64,000 nt of DNA from CAZSDU01 sp964429135 (GTDB lineage: Bacteria > Bacteroidota > Bacteroidia > Bacteroidales > FEN-979): positions 1 to 64,000 of the forward strand of contig CAYSAU010000016.1 of the NCBI GenBank assembly GCA_964429135.1, in the 5' to 3' direction. Each line of letters opens with the position of its first letter. Position 1 is the first letter of the stretch. Below, in pieces: positions 8,473-17,790 of this stretch. The notes under the pieces are model-generated. The model saw nothing but the letters and a program-made list of their open reading frames with translations. It did not search any database and had not been told where the DNA came from. A program made the translations under genes and the position numbers.

Positions 8473-11400
8473 ATGGCTTACAGAAAAGACGGTCAGGTAA
8501 ACAGCAGCTTTTCAAAGATTACCATCAATCTTGCTTCGCCGGAGAAAATTTTTGAAATGTCAAGCGGTGAGGTATTAAAGCCGGAAACCATTAACTACAG
8601 GACTTATAAACCTGAACGGGACGGTTTGTTCTGTGAAAGGATTTTCGGACCTGTGAAAGACTGGGAATGTCATTGTGGGAAGTACAAACGTATCCGCTAT
8701 AAGGGAATTGTTTGCGACCGTTGTGGAGTAGAAGTTACTGAGAAAAAGGTCAGAAGGGAACGCATGGGGCATATCCAGCTCGTGGTTCCCGTGGCTCATA
8801 TCTGGTTCTTCCGTTCCCTCCCGAATAAAATAGGTTCTTTACTTGGGTTACCTACCAAAAAACTGGAATCTATCATTTATTATGAAAAATATGTGGTAAT
8901 TAATCCAGGGATTAAGCAGGCTGATGGGATCAATTACCTTGATTTTCTTTCGGAAGAGGAATATTTTGATATCATGGACAAGCTTCCACAGGAAAATCAG
9001 TACCTGGATGATTCAGATCCGGAAAAATTTGTAGCCAAAATGGGCGCTGAAGCGCTTGCCGAACTCCTTTCCCGTATTGATCTCGATAAGGAATCCTATG
9101 ATCTTCGTGTCAAGGCAAATACGGAAACTTCCCAGCAACGTAAGGCAGAAGCCCTTAAACGACTCCAGGTTTTCGAATCCTTCAGAGATGCTCAGAAACG
9201 CCTTGAAAATCGTCCGGAATGGATGATTGTAAAAGTAGTTCCCGTGATCCCTCCAGAGTTGCGCCCTCTGGTTCCCCTCGATGGCGGACGTTTTGCCACT
9301 TCAGACCTGAACGACTTATACCGCCGGGTGATCATCCGCAACAACCGCCTGAAAAGATTGATCGAGATCAAGGCGCCGGATGTTATTCTTAGGAACGAAA
9401 AGCGTATGCTCCAGGAAGCCGTGGACTCCCTCTTCGATAATTCCCGGAAAGCCAGTGCTGTCAAGACCGAATCAAACCGCGCCCTGAAATCACTCTCCGA
9501 TAGTTTGAAGGGGAAACAAGGACGTTTCCGCCAGAACCTTCTCGGAAAACGAGTGGATTATTCAGGTCGTTCTGTCATTGTGGTCGGCCCGGAATTGAAA
9601 CTGAGCGAATGCGGCCTGCCGAAAGATATGGCTTCGGAGCTTTTTAAACCGTTTATTATTCGTAAGATGCTCGAACGGGGAATTGTAAAAACCGTTAAAT
9701 CAGCAAAGAAAATCGTTGACCGTAAAGATCCCGTAGTATGGGATATTCTGGAAAATATTCTGAAAGGTCATCCGGTTTTGTTGAACCGTGCACCCACCTT
9801 GCACCGCCTCGGTATCCAGGCTTTTCAGCCTAAATTGATCGAAGGTAAAGCCATTCAGTTGCATCCCCTTGTATGTACCGCTTTCAATGCCGACTTCGAC
9901 GGTGACCAGATGGCCGTGCATGTCCCACTGGGCAATGCCGCCATCCTTGAAGCTCAACTCCTGATGCTGGCTTCACACAATATTCTGAATCCCGCCAATG
10001 GCGCTCCAATAACTGTACCTTCACAGGATATGGTGCTGGGTCTTTATTATATGACCAAGGCAAAAAAAAGTGAAGGGAATATCATCGTTAAAGGAGAAGG
10101 CATGACTTTTTATTCTCCGGAAGAAGTAATCATCGCCTATAATGAAAAAGTCGTGGATCTTCATGCCAATATCCGGGTTAGACATTCCTTCCTTGAGGAT
10201 GGGGAAAAAGTGACCCGGATAATGGAAACAACCGTGGGCCGTGTGTTGTTTAATCAGGTTGTTCCTGAAGAATTCGGTTATATCAATCAATTGCTGACGA
10301 AAAAGTCATTGAGAGATATTATCGGTCAGATTCTGAAGAAAACCGGTACTGCAAAAACAGCCAAGTTCCTGGACGATATCAAAGACCTTGGATTCCGTAT
10401 GGCGTTCAAAGGAGGTTTATCGTTTAACATGGATGATGTCATCGTTCCTGAATTGAAAGAAAAACTGGTGGCCGATGCTTCTGCCGAAGTGGATGAGGTT
10501 GTAAGCAACTATAACATGGGCTTTATCACTAACAATGAAAGGTATAACCAAATCATCGATATCTGGACCCATGCCAATTCTCAGCTTACCCTTATGCTGA
10601 TGAATCAGTTGACCAAAGACAAACAGGGATTTAATCCGGTTTATATGATGCTGGATTCTGGTGCCCGTGGGTCTAAGGAACAGATCAGACAGCTTGGCGG
10701 TATGCGTGGTTTGATGGCCAAACCACAGAAATCAGGCGCTTCTGGTGGTGAAATTATCGAAAATCCAATTCTTGCGAATTTTAAAGAAGGACTTTCTGTA
10801 TTGGAGTACTTTATTTCTACTCACGGTGCCCGTAAAGGTTTGGCTGATACGGCACTGAAAACCGCAGACGCAGGATATCTGACACGCCGTCTCGTGGACG
10901 TTTCCCAGGACGTCATCATTTCTGAAGAAGATTGTGGTACGCTAAGGGGATTGACCATTACTGCACTTAAAAAGCAGGAAGAAGTCGTGGAGTCTTTATA
11001 CGATCGTATCCTTGGCCGTGTTACTTTGCACGATATCTATCATCCTCATACTGGTGGCCTGATCATCGCGGCAGGGATGGAAATTACAGAAGAAATTGCA
11101 GCTATCATTGAGGATTCACCGATTGAGGGCGTTGAAATTCGTTCCGTGCTGACCTGTGAATCTAAGAAAGGGGTTTGTGCCAAATGTTATGGCCGTAATC
11201 TGGCTGACGGAACTATGGTTCAAAGGGGAGAGGCAGTGGGTGTAATTGCCGCCCAATCTATTGGAGAACCGGGTACTCAGCTGACTTTACGTACCTTCCA
11301 CGTGGGAGGTGTGGCCGGAGTAAACATTGCAAGCGCTTCCCGTATTGAAGCGAAATTTGAAGGATTGCTTGAAATCGAAGAGCTTCGTTCTGTTGAATAT

Positions 11401-12759
11401 ACAAGTGCTTCAGGAGAAAAATCACAGATTGTGATCGGGCGTTCTGCCGAAATGAGGATTGTTGACAGAAATACACATATTGCCCTTACCTCTGCCCATA
11501 TTCCTTATGGTGCCCGTTTGTACTTCAAACATGGCGATATGGTGAAGAAAGGTGAGCTGATCTCTGACTGGGATCCCTATAATGCCTTGATTCTTTCGGA
11601 ATTAGCCGGTAAAGTCAGTTTTGAGAACATCATCGAAGGGGTGACCTATCGAATTGAATCCGATGAACAAACCGGTTATCATGAGAAAGTTGTGGTGGAA
11701 TCCCGGCAAAAAGCAAAGAACCCGGCCATCAATATTCTATCGGCTTCAGGAGAGGTTATCAAGACTTATGATATTCCGGTAGGCGCTCATATCATCATTG
11801 AAGATGGTGCCAAAATCAAGGCCGGAGAGATCCTTGTAAAAATTCCTAGAGCGATTGGTAAGGCTGGCGACATTACCGGTGGATTGCCCAGGGTGACGGA
11901 ATTATTTGAAGCCCGTAATCCTTCAGATCCTGCCATCGTTTCCGAAATTGACGGGGTAGTCTCTTTCGCCAAAAAACTGAAGAGAGGTAATCGCGAAGTT
12001 ATCATTACTTCAAAGACCGGAGAGGAAAAACGTTATTTAATTCCGACCAGTAAACAAATCCTAGCCCAGGAAAATGACTATGTAAAGGCCGGCACCGCAC
12101 TTTCGGATGGTGCTCTTACCCCCAGCGATATTCTGGCCATTAAAGGCCCTATGAAGGTTCAGGAATATATTGTCAACGAAATTCAGGAAGTGTATCGGTT
12201 ACAAGGTGTGAAAATCAATGATAAACATTTTGAAACCATCGTCCGTCAGATGATGCGTAAGGTGGAAGTCGAAGATCCTGGTGATTCAAGATTCCTTGAA
12301 GGAGAATTGATCAACAAGATCGATTTCCAGGATGAAAATGACTGGATTTACGGGAAAAAAGTCGTGGAAGATCCGGGGGATTCCCCCAACCTGAAAGCAG
12401 GCCAGATAATCAGTGCCCGCAAACTCAGGGATGAAAATTCCATGTTGAAACGTAAGGATAAAACCCTGGTACTGGCTAGGGATGCAAAACCTGCTACTGC
12501 TTTCCAGATCCTTCAAGGGATCACAAGGGCATCACTGCAAACCAAAAGCTGGATCTCAGCGGCTTCTTTCCAGGAGACGACCAAGGTACTTACCCAAGCT
12601 GCCATTAATGCACGTCAGGATGACCTGGCTGGCTTAAAGGAAAATGTCATTGTCGGACATCTTATTCCTGCCGGTACCGGACTCCGTGATTATGAAGGAC
12701 TGATCGTGGGCAGTAAGGAAGAATATGAAACGCTTCTGGCTTCAAAAGAAGAAGAATAA
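8473..12759 (+). CDS. rpoC: DNA-directed RNA polymerase subunit beta'
   Basis: This is the catalytic clamp subunit of RNA polymerase. The 1428-residue protein contains the N-terminal zinc site (CHCGKY followed by CDRCGVEV), the catalytic NADFDGDQMAVH at about residues 472-483 with the three Mg-binding aspartates, and the second zinc cluster CESKKGVCAKCYGRNL near residue 900. The trigger-loop region GEAVGVIAAQSIGEPGTQLT follows. It lies 61 nt after rpoB, presumably in the same transcript. The length is typical of Bacteroidetes. Confidence 0.99.
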   Translation: MAYRKDGQVNSSFSKITINLASPEKIFEMSSGEVLKPETINYRTYKPERDGLFCERIFGPVKDWECHCGKYKRIRYKGIVCDRCGVEVTEKKVRRERMGHIQLVVPVAHIWFFRSLPNKIGSLLGLPTKKLESIIYYEKYVVINPGIKQADGINYLDFLSEEEYFDIMDKLPQENQYLDDSDPEKFVAKMGAEALAELLSRIDLDKESYDLRVKANTETSQQRKAEALKRLQVFESFRDAQKRLENRPEWMIVKVVPVIPPELRPLVPLDGGRFATSDLNDLYRRVIIRNNRLKRLIEIKAPDVILRNEKRMLQEAVDSLFDNSRKASAVKTESNRALKSLSDSLKGKQGRFRQNLLGKRVDYSGRSVIVVGPELKLSECGLPKDMASELFKPFIIRKMLERGIVKTVKSAKKIVDRKDPVVWDILENILKGHPVLLNRAPTLHRLGIQAFQPKLIEGKAIQLHPLVCTAFNADFDGDQMAVHVPLGNAAILEAQLLMLASHNILNPANGAPITVPSQDMVLGLYYMTKAKKSEGNIIVKGEGMTFYSPEEVIIAYNEKVVDLHANIRVRHSFLEDGEKVTRIMETTVGRVLFNQVVPEEFGYINQLLTKKSLRDIIGQILKKTGTAKTAKFLDDIKDLGFRMAFKGGLSFNMDDVIVPELKEKLVADASAEVDEVVSNYNMGFITNNERYNQIIDIWTHANSQLTLMLMNQLTKDKQGFNPVYMMLDSGARGSKEQIRQLGGMRGLMAKPQKSGASGGEIIENPILANFKEGLSVLEYFISTHGARKGLADTALKTADAGYLTRRLVDVSQDVIISEEDCGTLRGLTITALKKQEEVVESLYDRILGRVTLHDIYHPHTGGLIIAAGMEITEEIAAIIEDSPIEGVEIRSVLTCESKKGVCAKCYGRNLADGTMVQRGEAVGVIAAQSIGEPGTQLTLRTFHVGGVAGVNIASASRIEAKFEGLLEIEELRSVEYTSASGEKSQIVIGRSAEMRIVDRNTHIALTSAHIPYGARLYFKHGDMVKKGELISDWDPYNALILSELAGKVSFENIIEGVTYRIESDEQTGYHEKVVVESRQKAKNPAINILSASGEVIKTYDIPVGAHIIIEDGAKIKAGEILVKIPRAIGKAGDITGGLPRVTELFEARNPSDPAIVSEIDGVVSFAKKLKRGNREVIITSKTGEEKRYLIPTSKQILAQENDYVKAGTALSDGALTPSDILAIKGPMKVQEYIVNEIQEVYRLQGVKINDKHFETIVRQMMRKVEVEDPGDSRFLEGELINKIDFQDENDWIYGKKVVEDPGDSPNLKAGQIISARKLRDENSMLKRKDKTLVLARDAKPATAFQILQGITRASLQTKSWISAASFQETTKVLTQAAINARQDDLAGLKENVIVGHLIPAGTGLRDYEGLIVGSKEEYETLLASKEEE

Positions 12760-12771
12760 AACCAAGGCTAT

Positions 12772-13086
12772 ATGCAGGATAATAAAAAACAACAAAACCA
12801 GATCAATATCGAAATTTCTGATGAGGTAGGTGAAGGTATTTATTCAAACCTGGCCATCATTACTCATTCCCCTGCCGAATTCATTATCGATTTTGTGAAA
12901 ATGATGCCCGGTGTCCCAAAGGCCAAGGTGAAATCAAGGATTATCCTGACACCCCAGCATGCCAAGCGGCTGTATAAGGCATTGAAGGAAAATGTGGCAA
13001 AATATGAAAATATGTATGGAGAAATCAGGGATGCAGAAGGAGAAATACCATTTAACCTGAATTTGCCTCCTGTTGCTCAAGCCTGA
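12772..13086 (+). CDS. DUF3467 domain-containing protein
   Basis: This is a small cytoplasmic protein of 104 residues. It matches the DUF3467 family, which is often found directly behind rpoC in Bacteroidetes. Visible family features are GIYSNLAIITHSPAEFIIDF (about residues 22-41), a central MPGVPKAKVKSRIILTP segment, and a C-terminal helix ending in a Pro-rich tail. The function is unknown. The 12-nt gap from rpoC implies co-transcription and perhaps a role linked to RNA polymerase, which is only inferred from position. Confidence 0.9.
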   Translation: MQDNKKQQNQINIEISDEVGEGIYSNLAIITHSPAEFIIDFVKMMPGVPKAKVKSRIILTPQHAKRLYKALKENVAKYENMYGEIRDAEGEIPFNLNLPPVAQA

Positions 13087-13095
13087 TAAACTCAG

Positions 13096-13124
13096 ACGAT
13101 CTTTTGTTTTTAGTATCGTTTTTT
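13096..13124 (+). terminator. Weak hairpin with T-run after the rpoC-DUF3467 operon
   Basis: ACGAT (13096-13100) pairs with ATCGT (13115-13119) over a T-rich loop, and T-runs follow. The stem is only 5 bp, so the call rests mainly on position between convergent genes. Confidence 0.35.
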
Positions 13125-14001
13125 ATTGTTTTTGCACCCCTCTGTACTGCTGAAGCCATTGATCTGATGCTTTTAACAGCTCGGGTGCCAAAATAAAGCC
13201 ACTTTTTAAAATTTCTTCCCTGAGTTGTTCATACTTATCCTGAGAGAATGGCTGGCTTCTGATGGATTGAACCAGTGCATTGGCATAAACTCCCCAAATT
13301 TTCTGCCTGACCGAATCCGGTGAATAAAGTTGCTCGTACAGTAGCCTATGGGATAGTAAGAAACCAAAGGCTTTTGAGTTCTTGTCATTCACATATTTGT
13401 AAATGATGTTCCAGTTTGGTAATGACAGTAATGCAGAATCCGGCATCGAAGAAAGATACTGTTTAAGCGGAATTTCGATGGAGGAATAGGCTTCCGTCAA
13501 CCGGTCAAAATAATTCAGCATAAAATCAGGACTGCGGAATCCTGCATTATACTGTTTGATATAGTATGCAAGGCATTGCTCAGGATCCCTGGCGATCCCT
13601 GCCAGCTTAATGTAATCCTGAGCTTTTTTGTCTGCCCCTACTTTTTTATGAACCAGCGCTCCGCTTGTATCGATAAATAACAATGAAGGGTAAGCTTTTA
13701 CATCAAACTTCATGGCCAGTCTTGGACCTTCCCCTTTTTCCATATCAACTTTGGCACAAATAAAGGTCTCATTAAAATAATCGGCTACGGTATCATTCGT
13801 AAAAATATTAGCGGCCATCCATTTACAAGGTCCGCACCAGGCTGCGTAAGCATCGAGAAAGATCATTTTATTTTCTTTCTTTGCCGTTTGTAGTATTTCC
13901 AGCCAGGGTTTTTCAAGGAAGCGTATGGAACGGTTCTGACTGAAAACACTGGGCAAGGAAAACGCCAGAGTGAAAATTATTAAAAGGTTTATTTTTTTCA
14001 T
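13123..14001 (-). CDS. Secreted thioredoxin-fold protein
   Basis: The protein (292 residues) begins with a signal peptide (residues 1-21, cleavage likely after VFS). A thioredoxin-like domain follows, with the redox motif CGPC at residues 56-59 in the context AAWCGPCKWM and the cis-Pro region KAYPSLLFID. About 150 residues of helical C-terminus of unknown role follow. It probably acts in the periplasm as a disulfide reductase or isomerase. The substrate cannot be told from sequence. It converges on the rpoC operon and is transcribed alone. Confidence 0.85.
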   Translation of the reverse strand: MKKINLLIIFTLAFSLPSVFSQNRSIRFLEKPWLEILQTAKKENKMIFLDAYAAWCGPCKWMAANIFTNDTVADYFNETFICAKVDMEKGEGPRLAMKFDVKAYPSLLFIDTSGALVHKKVGADKKAQDYIKLAGIARDPEQCLAYYIKQYNAGFRSPDFMLNYFDRLTEAYSSIEIPLKQYLSSMPDSALLSLPNWNIIYKYVNDKNSKAFGFLLSHRLLYEQLYSPDSVRQKIWGVYANALVQSIRSQPFSQDKYEQLREEILKSGFILAPELLKASDQWLQQYRGVQKQ

Positions 14002-14060
14002 GAAGTAAGGTTTGAAGATTTAACGGTGAATTTCCTTCAGATGATATACGTTGAATACCC

Positions 14061-14068
14061 TATATTTG
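14061..14068 (+). promoter_or_regulatory. TAnnTTTG -7 box for the DUF2520 operon
   Basis: TATATTTG matches the Bacteroidetes -7 consensus exactly. It lies inside the 5' extension of the open frame, 24-33 nt before the ATGs at 14092 and 14101, so it decides the start. No clear -33 TTTG was found. Confidence 0.6.
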
Positions 14069-14100
14069 TATTTTTTGTATTATTATTCCACATGGTCAAT

Positions 14101-14889
14101 ATGCCCTGTAAAAATATCGTCCTGATCGGTGCCGGCAGACTGGCAACACAACTAGGGTTGGCATTTGCTGACAAAGGTATGCTGATTTCCCAGATATACA
14201 ACCGGAATTCCGAACGTGGAAAAGCACTCGCGAAAAAAATAAATGCTACATATATTTCAGCGCTTTCTGAGATACATACCGATGCTGATCTGTATATCCT
14301 GTGCATCAGCGATAATGCAATTTCTGAACTAGCTGCAGGAATTCGACTACCTGGAAAATGCGTTGTTCATACATCCGGCTCGGTGAGCATGGATGTGCTT
14401 TGTTCCGTTTCCTCTAGAAGGGGGGTGTTCTATCCGTTACAGACTTTTTCTCATTTTTATCAGGCAGATTTTCAGGACATTCCGGTTTGTGTGGAAGCAA
14501 ATCATAAGAAAGATGAAAAGGTTCTCCTTGAGATCGGGAAAATGATCTCAAACAGGGTGTATCCTATTCATGAAGAAGAGCGGAGAGTACTCCATTTGGC
14601 CGCGGTTTTTGCCAATAACTTCACCAATTTCATGTATACCCTGGCCGGGGCACTGCTTCAGGAACGAAAAATACCTATTGAATTGCTGCGACCATTGATC
14701 AGGCAAACAGCGCTGAACGCGGAATATGAGAACCCCTTCCTGCACCAGTCTGGACCTGCGGTTCGTGACGATCATAAAGTGATACAGCAGCACCTCGATA
14801 TGCTCGACGATTACCCGGCTTACAGGGAAATATACAAGCTGATCAGCCAAAATATTATCCAATTTAAAAAGAAAGATGGGAAATTATAA
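14101..14889 (+). CDS. Rossmann-fold protein with DUF2520 (short-chain dehydrogenase-like/ProC-like)
   Basis: The N-terminal NAD(P)-binding domain starts at once with KNIVLIGAGRLATQLG, a GxGxxA-type dinucleotide motif. The C-terminal DUF2520 helical domain contains the GVFYPLQTFS segment and HLAAVFANNFTNFMYTLA. The overall fold resembles the 6-phosphogluconate dehydrogenase/ProC type; the substrate is unknown. The frame is open from 14026, but a promoter box at 14061-14068 lies inside that extension, so ATG 14101 (or 14092) is preferred. It overlaps the next gene by 14 nt and heads a four-gene operon. Confidence 0.85.
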   Translation: MPCKNIVLIGAGRLATQLGLAFADKGMLISQIYNRNSERGKALAKKINATYISALSEIHTDADLYILCISDNAISELAAGIRLPGKCVVHTSGSVSMDVLCSVSSRRGVFYPLQTFSHFYQADFQDIPVCVEANHKKDEKVLLEIGKMISNRVYPIHEEERRVLHLAAVFANNFTNFMYTLAGALLQERKIPIELLRPLIRQTALNAEYENPFLHQSGPAVRDDHKVIQQHLDMLDDYPAYREIYKLISQNIIQFKKKDGKL

Positions 14890-15397
14890 AGAATTACTCA
14901 GAGAAATCAACACTTTTGTCTTTGATTATGACGGCGTTTTAACCGATGGCAGCATCCTTATGACCGATCAGGGAGAGGCTTACCGGATCTCCAATGTAAA
15001 GGATGGGTACGCTCTTCAACTGGCCAGAAAAAAAGGATACAATGTCGTGGTGATATCCGGAGCTCAATCAGAATCAATGATGAAAAGACTGCTCACGGTT
15101 CAAGTCACAGATGTTTTTCTGGGCGTCGAAAATAAACGGGATATCTTTGACCGGTATCTTCAACAGCACCATCTTAGCCCTGCTCAGGTTCTTTTTATGG
15201 GTGATGACATTCCCGACTATGAAGTCATGCTTGCCTGCGGTGTTGCTGTTTGTCCGGCAGATGCTGCCGAAGAGATCAAATCGATAGCAAAATACATCTC
15301 CCATCTTGGTGGAGGAAAAGGATGCGTCAGGGATGTCATTGAACAGGTACTGAAAATTCAAGGGAAGTGGATGAATGATGATGCTTACCATTGGTAG
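14876..15397 (+). CDS. HAD-family phosphatase, KdsC-like (KDO 8-phosphate phosphatase)
   Basis: KdsC removes the phosphate from 3-deoxy-D-manno-octulosonate 8-phosphate in lipopolysaccharide core synthesis. The 173-residue protein has HAD motif I as FDYDGVLTDGS (residues 17-27; nucleophile Asp18), motif II around VVISGAQS, a conserved Lys in the GVENKRD region, and motif IV as GDDIPDYEVM. The lack of a cap domain, the length and the DGVLTDG motif are typical of KdsC. A related nucleotide-sugar or other phosphatase role cannot be excluded. It overlaps the DUF2520 gene by 14 nt. Confidence 0.85.
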   Translation: MGNYKELLREINTFVFDYDGVLTDGSILMTDQGEAYRISNVKDGYALQLARKKGYNVVVISGAQSESMMKRLLTVQVTDVFLGVENKRDIFDRYLQQHHLSPAQVLFMGDDIPDYEVMLACGVAVCPADAAEEIKSIAKYISHLGGGKGCVRDVIEQVLKIQGKWMNDDAYHW

Positions 15398-15415
15398 GCT
15401 GAAAATACATAAAAG

Positions 15416-16390
15416 ATGCAAAAAACAACGATCCGCAGCAGGGAATGGATCAGTCCATTGTTACAGATGATTCGTTGGCCAAATCTGGTGATCATTATCC
15501 TTACTCAGGTATTGTTGCGGTATTGTATCTTACAACATTTCCTCTATCTGGGACAATCTGAAAACCTTTCTCCCTTACCCGATTTTCTTCTCCTGCTTTT
15601 CGCTACCCTCTTAATTGCTATCGGTGGTTATGTTATCAACGATTACTATGATGTCAAAATTGATCGGATTAATCACCCGGGAAAACATATAATATCTGGC
15701 TTTATTTCTTACCGTGGTGCCGTGAAAATTCACCTTTCAGTGAATATCCTTGCGATCCTCATCGGTTTTATCCTAAGTTATCGCATCAGGGTCATCGCCT
15801 TCGGATTGATTTTTCCATTAATTGCCGGACTTTTATGGCTTTACTCTGCCCGCCTCAAAAGAATGGCTTTCTGGGGAAATATTCTGGTATCAATGCTTTC
15901 ATCCTTGGTCATCCTGATCGTCTGGTTATATGATTTCTATTTTTTAGCGCTTGATCCTGAACTTTTTTTTAACTATCGACCTTATCAGACCGGAGTGGTC
16001 AGACTGATCCTGGCTTATGCCTTGTTTGCTTTTCTGGTTTCTTTTTTTCGAGAAATCATTAAAGATATGGAAGATCAGGAGGGTGACCAGGCGCTGGGCT
16101 GCCGAACTCTTCCGATTGTTTTTGGAACGGAGATTACCCGTTGGCTGGTCATCTTTATTATCCTGATCACTTTTTTTCTCATGGGATCAGTTCTATGGAT
16201 CTTATTCCGAATGGAGTTACAAATACTTTTCTGGTATTTTCTTGTGTTGATACAATTTCCATTACTGCTCCTGGCATTTATGACTGCTTTGTCCCGGAGT
16301 AAAAGGGAGTTTTACCGGATGAGCCAGCTTTCAAAGCTCATCATGTTAAATGGCATTTTATCCATGTTTCTCTTATTGCTGATAAAATAA
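15416..16390 (+). CDS. UbiA-family prenyltransferase
   Basis: This is an integral membrane enzyme of 324 residues with about eight or nine hydrophobic segments. Both Asp-rich motifs of the family are present: NDYYDVKIDRINHPGK (about residues 75-90) and DMEDQEGDQALGCRTLP (about residues 217-233). These bind Mg-diphosphate of the prenyl donor. Bacteroidetes homologues in this operon position are often labelled geranylgeranylglycerol-phosphate geranylgeranyltransferase, but the acceptor is not evident from sequence. It sits 18 nt after the KdsC-like gene and 6 nt before maf. Confidence 0.88.
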   Translation: MQKTTIRSREWISPLLQMIRWPNLVIIILTQVLLRYCILQHFLYLGQSENLSPLPDFLLLLFATLLIAIGGYVINDYYDVKIDRINHPGKHIISGFISYRGAVKIHLSVNILAILIGFILSYRIRVIAFGLIFPLIAGLLWLYSARLKRMAFWGNILVSMLSSLVILIVWLYDFYFLALDPELFFNYRPYQTGVVRLILAYALFAFLVSFFREIIKDMEDQEGDQALGCRTLPIVFGTEITRWLVIFIILITFFLMGSVLWILFRMELQILFWYFLVLIQFPLLLLAFMTALSRSKREFYRMSQLSKLIMLNGILSMFLLLLIK

Positions 16391-16396
16391 ATTCTT

Positions 16397-16981
16397 ATGA
16401 TAAACAAAAGGTTTGAAAATAAGCAACTAATTCTGGCATCTCAATCGCCGAGGCGGCAATACCTGCTGAAAGAGTTGGGTCTGGATTTCGAGATCATGTC
16501 TACTCAGGTGGAAGAAACTTTTCCCGTGGGTATGCAACCCAGGGAAATTGCTGTTTTCCTGGCAGCATTAAAAGCGGATAATTTTGATACTGCCCGTCTT
16601 CCTGATAACAAAATCATCATCGCGGCGGATACCATTGTCAACCTTGGGGGTGAAATTCTTGGAAAACCATCCAATTACAAAGAGGCATTCATCATGCTGG
16701 AAAAATTATCAGGATGCAGGCATGAGGTGATTACCGGGGTTTGCCTGAAATCGAAAAAAAAGAAGATTACCTTTTTCAACTCTTCATTCGTTTATTTCAA
16801 ACCTTTAAGTTCGGAAGAAATTGACTATTACATCGAGAATTTCCAGCCTTTTGATAAAGCAGGTGCTTATGGCTGTCAGGAATGGATCGGTTATATCGGG
16901 ATTAGCAAGATTGAGGGATCATTTTTCAATGTGATGGGTTTGCCTGTTAAAGAATTATATGAGGAATTGCTGAAGTTTTGA
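16397..16981 (+). CDS. maf: Maf family nucleoside triphosphate pyrophosphatase
   Basis: Maf proteins hydrolyse non-canonical or house-cleaning nucleotides (dTTP/UTP class or m7GTP class) to monophosphates. The 194-residue protein begins with the family signature ILASQSPRRQYLLKELGL (residues 12-29) and contains IIIAADTIV near residue 73 and the FDKAGAYGCQEWIGYI stretch near residue 152. The subclass was not resolved. It is the last gene of the DUF2520 operon and is convergent with the secreted protein gene. Confidence 0.93.
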   Translation: MINKRFENKQLILASQSPRRQYLLKELGLDFEIMSTQVEETFPVGMQPREIAVFLAALKADNFDTARLPDNKIIIAADTIVNLGGEILGKPSNYKEAFIMLEKLSGCRHEVITGVCLKSKKKKITFFNSSFVYFKPLSSEEIDYYIENFQPFDKAGAYGCQEWIGYIGISKIEGSFFNVMGLPVKELYEELLKF

Positions 16982-16983
16982 GT

Positions 16984-17700
16984 TTATTCCCCCGGCACAT
17001 CATTATTACATCCCCCCGAATCCTTTATTAATTCAACAGAAATGTCATCGACAAAATAATAGGCTGATTTGAATAGTGTATCAGCAGCATTGCCATACTG
17101 AAGACTTATAAAATTATCATTTTCAGAGAAATCACCGAACGTCAGAAAGTGTTCACCTCCCTTGGCCCGGTATACTCCCCTGATGCACATCCATCGCTCT
17201 GAATCGCTTAAAGGTTTGATGTTTCTCAGGCTGAGGTAGGGGATTTTGATTTTTTTCGGGCTGGCTGATTTAAGTTCATTGACGGAAAAAACGACTCCGA
17301 GTTCTTTGAGTGCATATTTTGAATCGCCAAGACTCACCCAGGCACTGACACAGTACTGTTGCCCGGCGATTAAAGCGCTATCAAGAGGAGTGGACAGGTA
17401 TTCAAAATATTCGTTGTGGTTCATATTATACACCTGAATACCGGCATAGGCATGACCTGAATGAGGCAGCTGTCCGCCCTTCTTATTGAATTCGGTTCCA
17501 AAGTCAAGGGAAGTACTACATTCATTAAAATAATCAGGTGTTGTTTGGTTAGGGCAAAACCAGAAATTGGCAAGGGAAATTTGACCAGACTGCTTCGGAC
17601 AAGCATTTTTTTGATCAAAGCCCGGGTTAGGGATCAGGTTTTGTGCAATTATTCTGAAACCCATAAACACTAAGATAAGGATAAAAGAATGCCTGAGCAT
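16984..17700 (-). CDS. Secreted protein of unknown function, like the N-terminal module of Bacteroidetes OmpA-type proteins
   Basis: The 238-residue protein has a signal peptide at about residues 1-19. The mature part starts NLIPNPGFD and contains WFCPNQTTPDYFNEC, a GHAYAGI motif and EYFEYLSTPLD. This layout resembles the carbohydrate-binding-like beta-sandwich found in front of OmpA domains in many Bacteroidetes surface proteins, but no OmpA domain follows. It is therefore a stand-alone secreted beta-sandwich. Its ligand is unknown. A TAnnTTTG box is present just upstream on its strand. Confidence 0.6.
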   Translation of the reverse strand: MLRHSFILILVFMGFRIIAQNLIPNPGFDQKNACPKQSGQISLANFWFCPNQTTPDYFNECSTSLDFGTEFNKKGGQLPHSGHAYAGIQVYNMNHNEYFEYLSTPLDSALIAGQQYCVSAWVSLGDSKYALKELGVVFSVNELKSASPKKIKIPYLSLRNIKPLSDSERWMCIRGVYRAKGGEHFLTFGDFSENDNFISLQYGNAADTLFKSAYYFVDDISVELIKDSGGCNNDVPGE

Positions 17701-17723
17701 AGGTATTTTATAAAATCAGACCT

Positions 17724-17731
17724 CAAAGCTA
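17724..17731 (-). promoter_or_regulatory. TAnnTTTG box for the secreted-protein gene
   Basis: On the minus strand this reads TAGCTTTG, 23 nt before the ATG at 17700. No convincing -33 element was seen. Confidence 0.45.
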
Positions 17732-17744
17732 CATGATTTATTCC

Positions 17745-17752
17745 TAATTTTG
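17745..17752 (+). promoter_or_regulatory. TAnnTTTG box for surE-lpxB
   Basis: TAATTTTG lies 38 nt before the surE ATG. It is divergent from, and only 13 bp away from, the box of the secreted-protein gene. Confidence 0.5.
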
Positions 17753-17790
17753 CTGAACGATACTCAATATATCTTCAGAAATTTCTTGCA

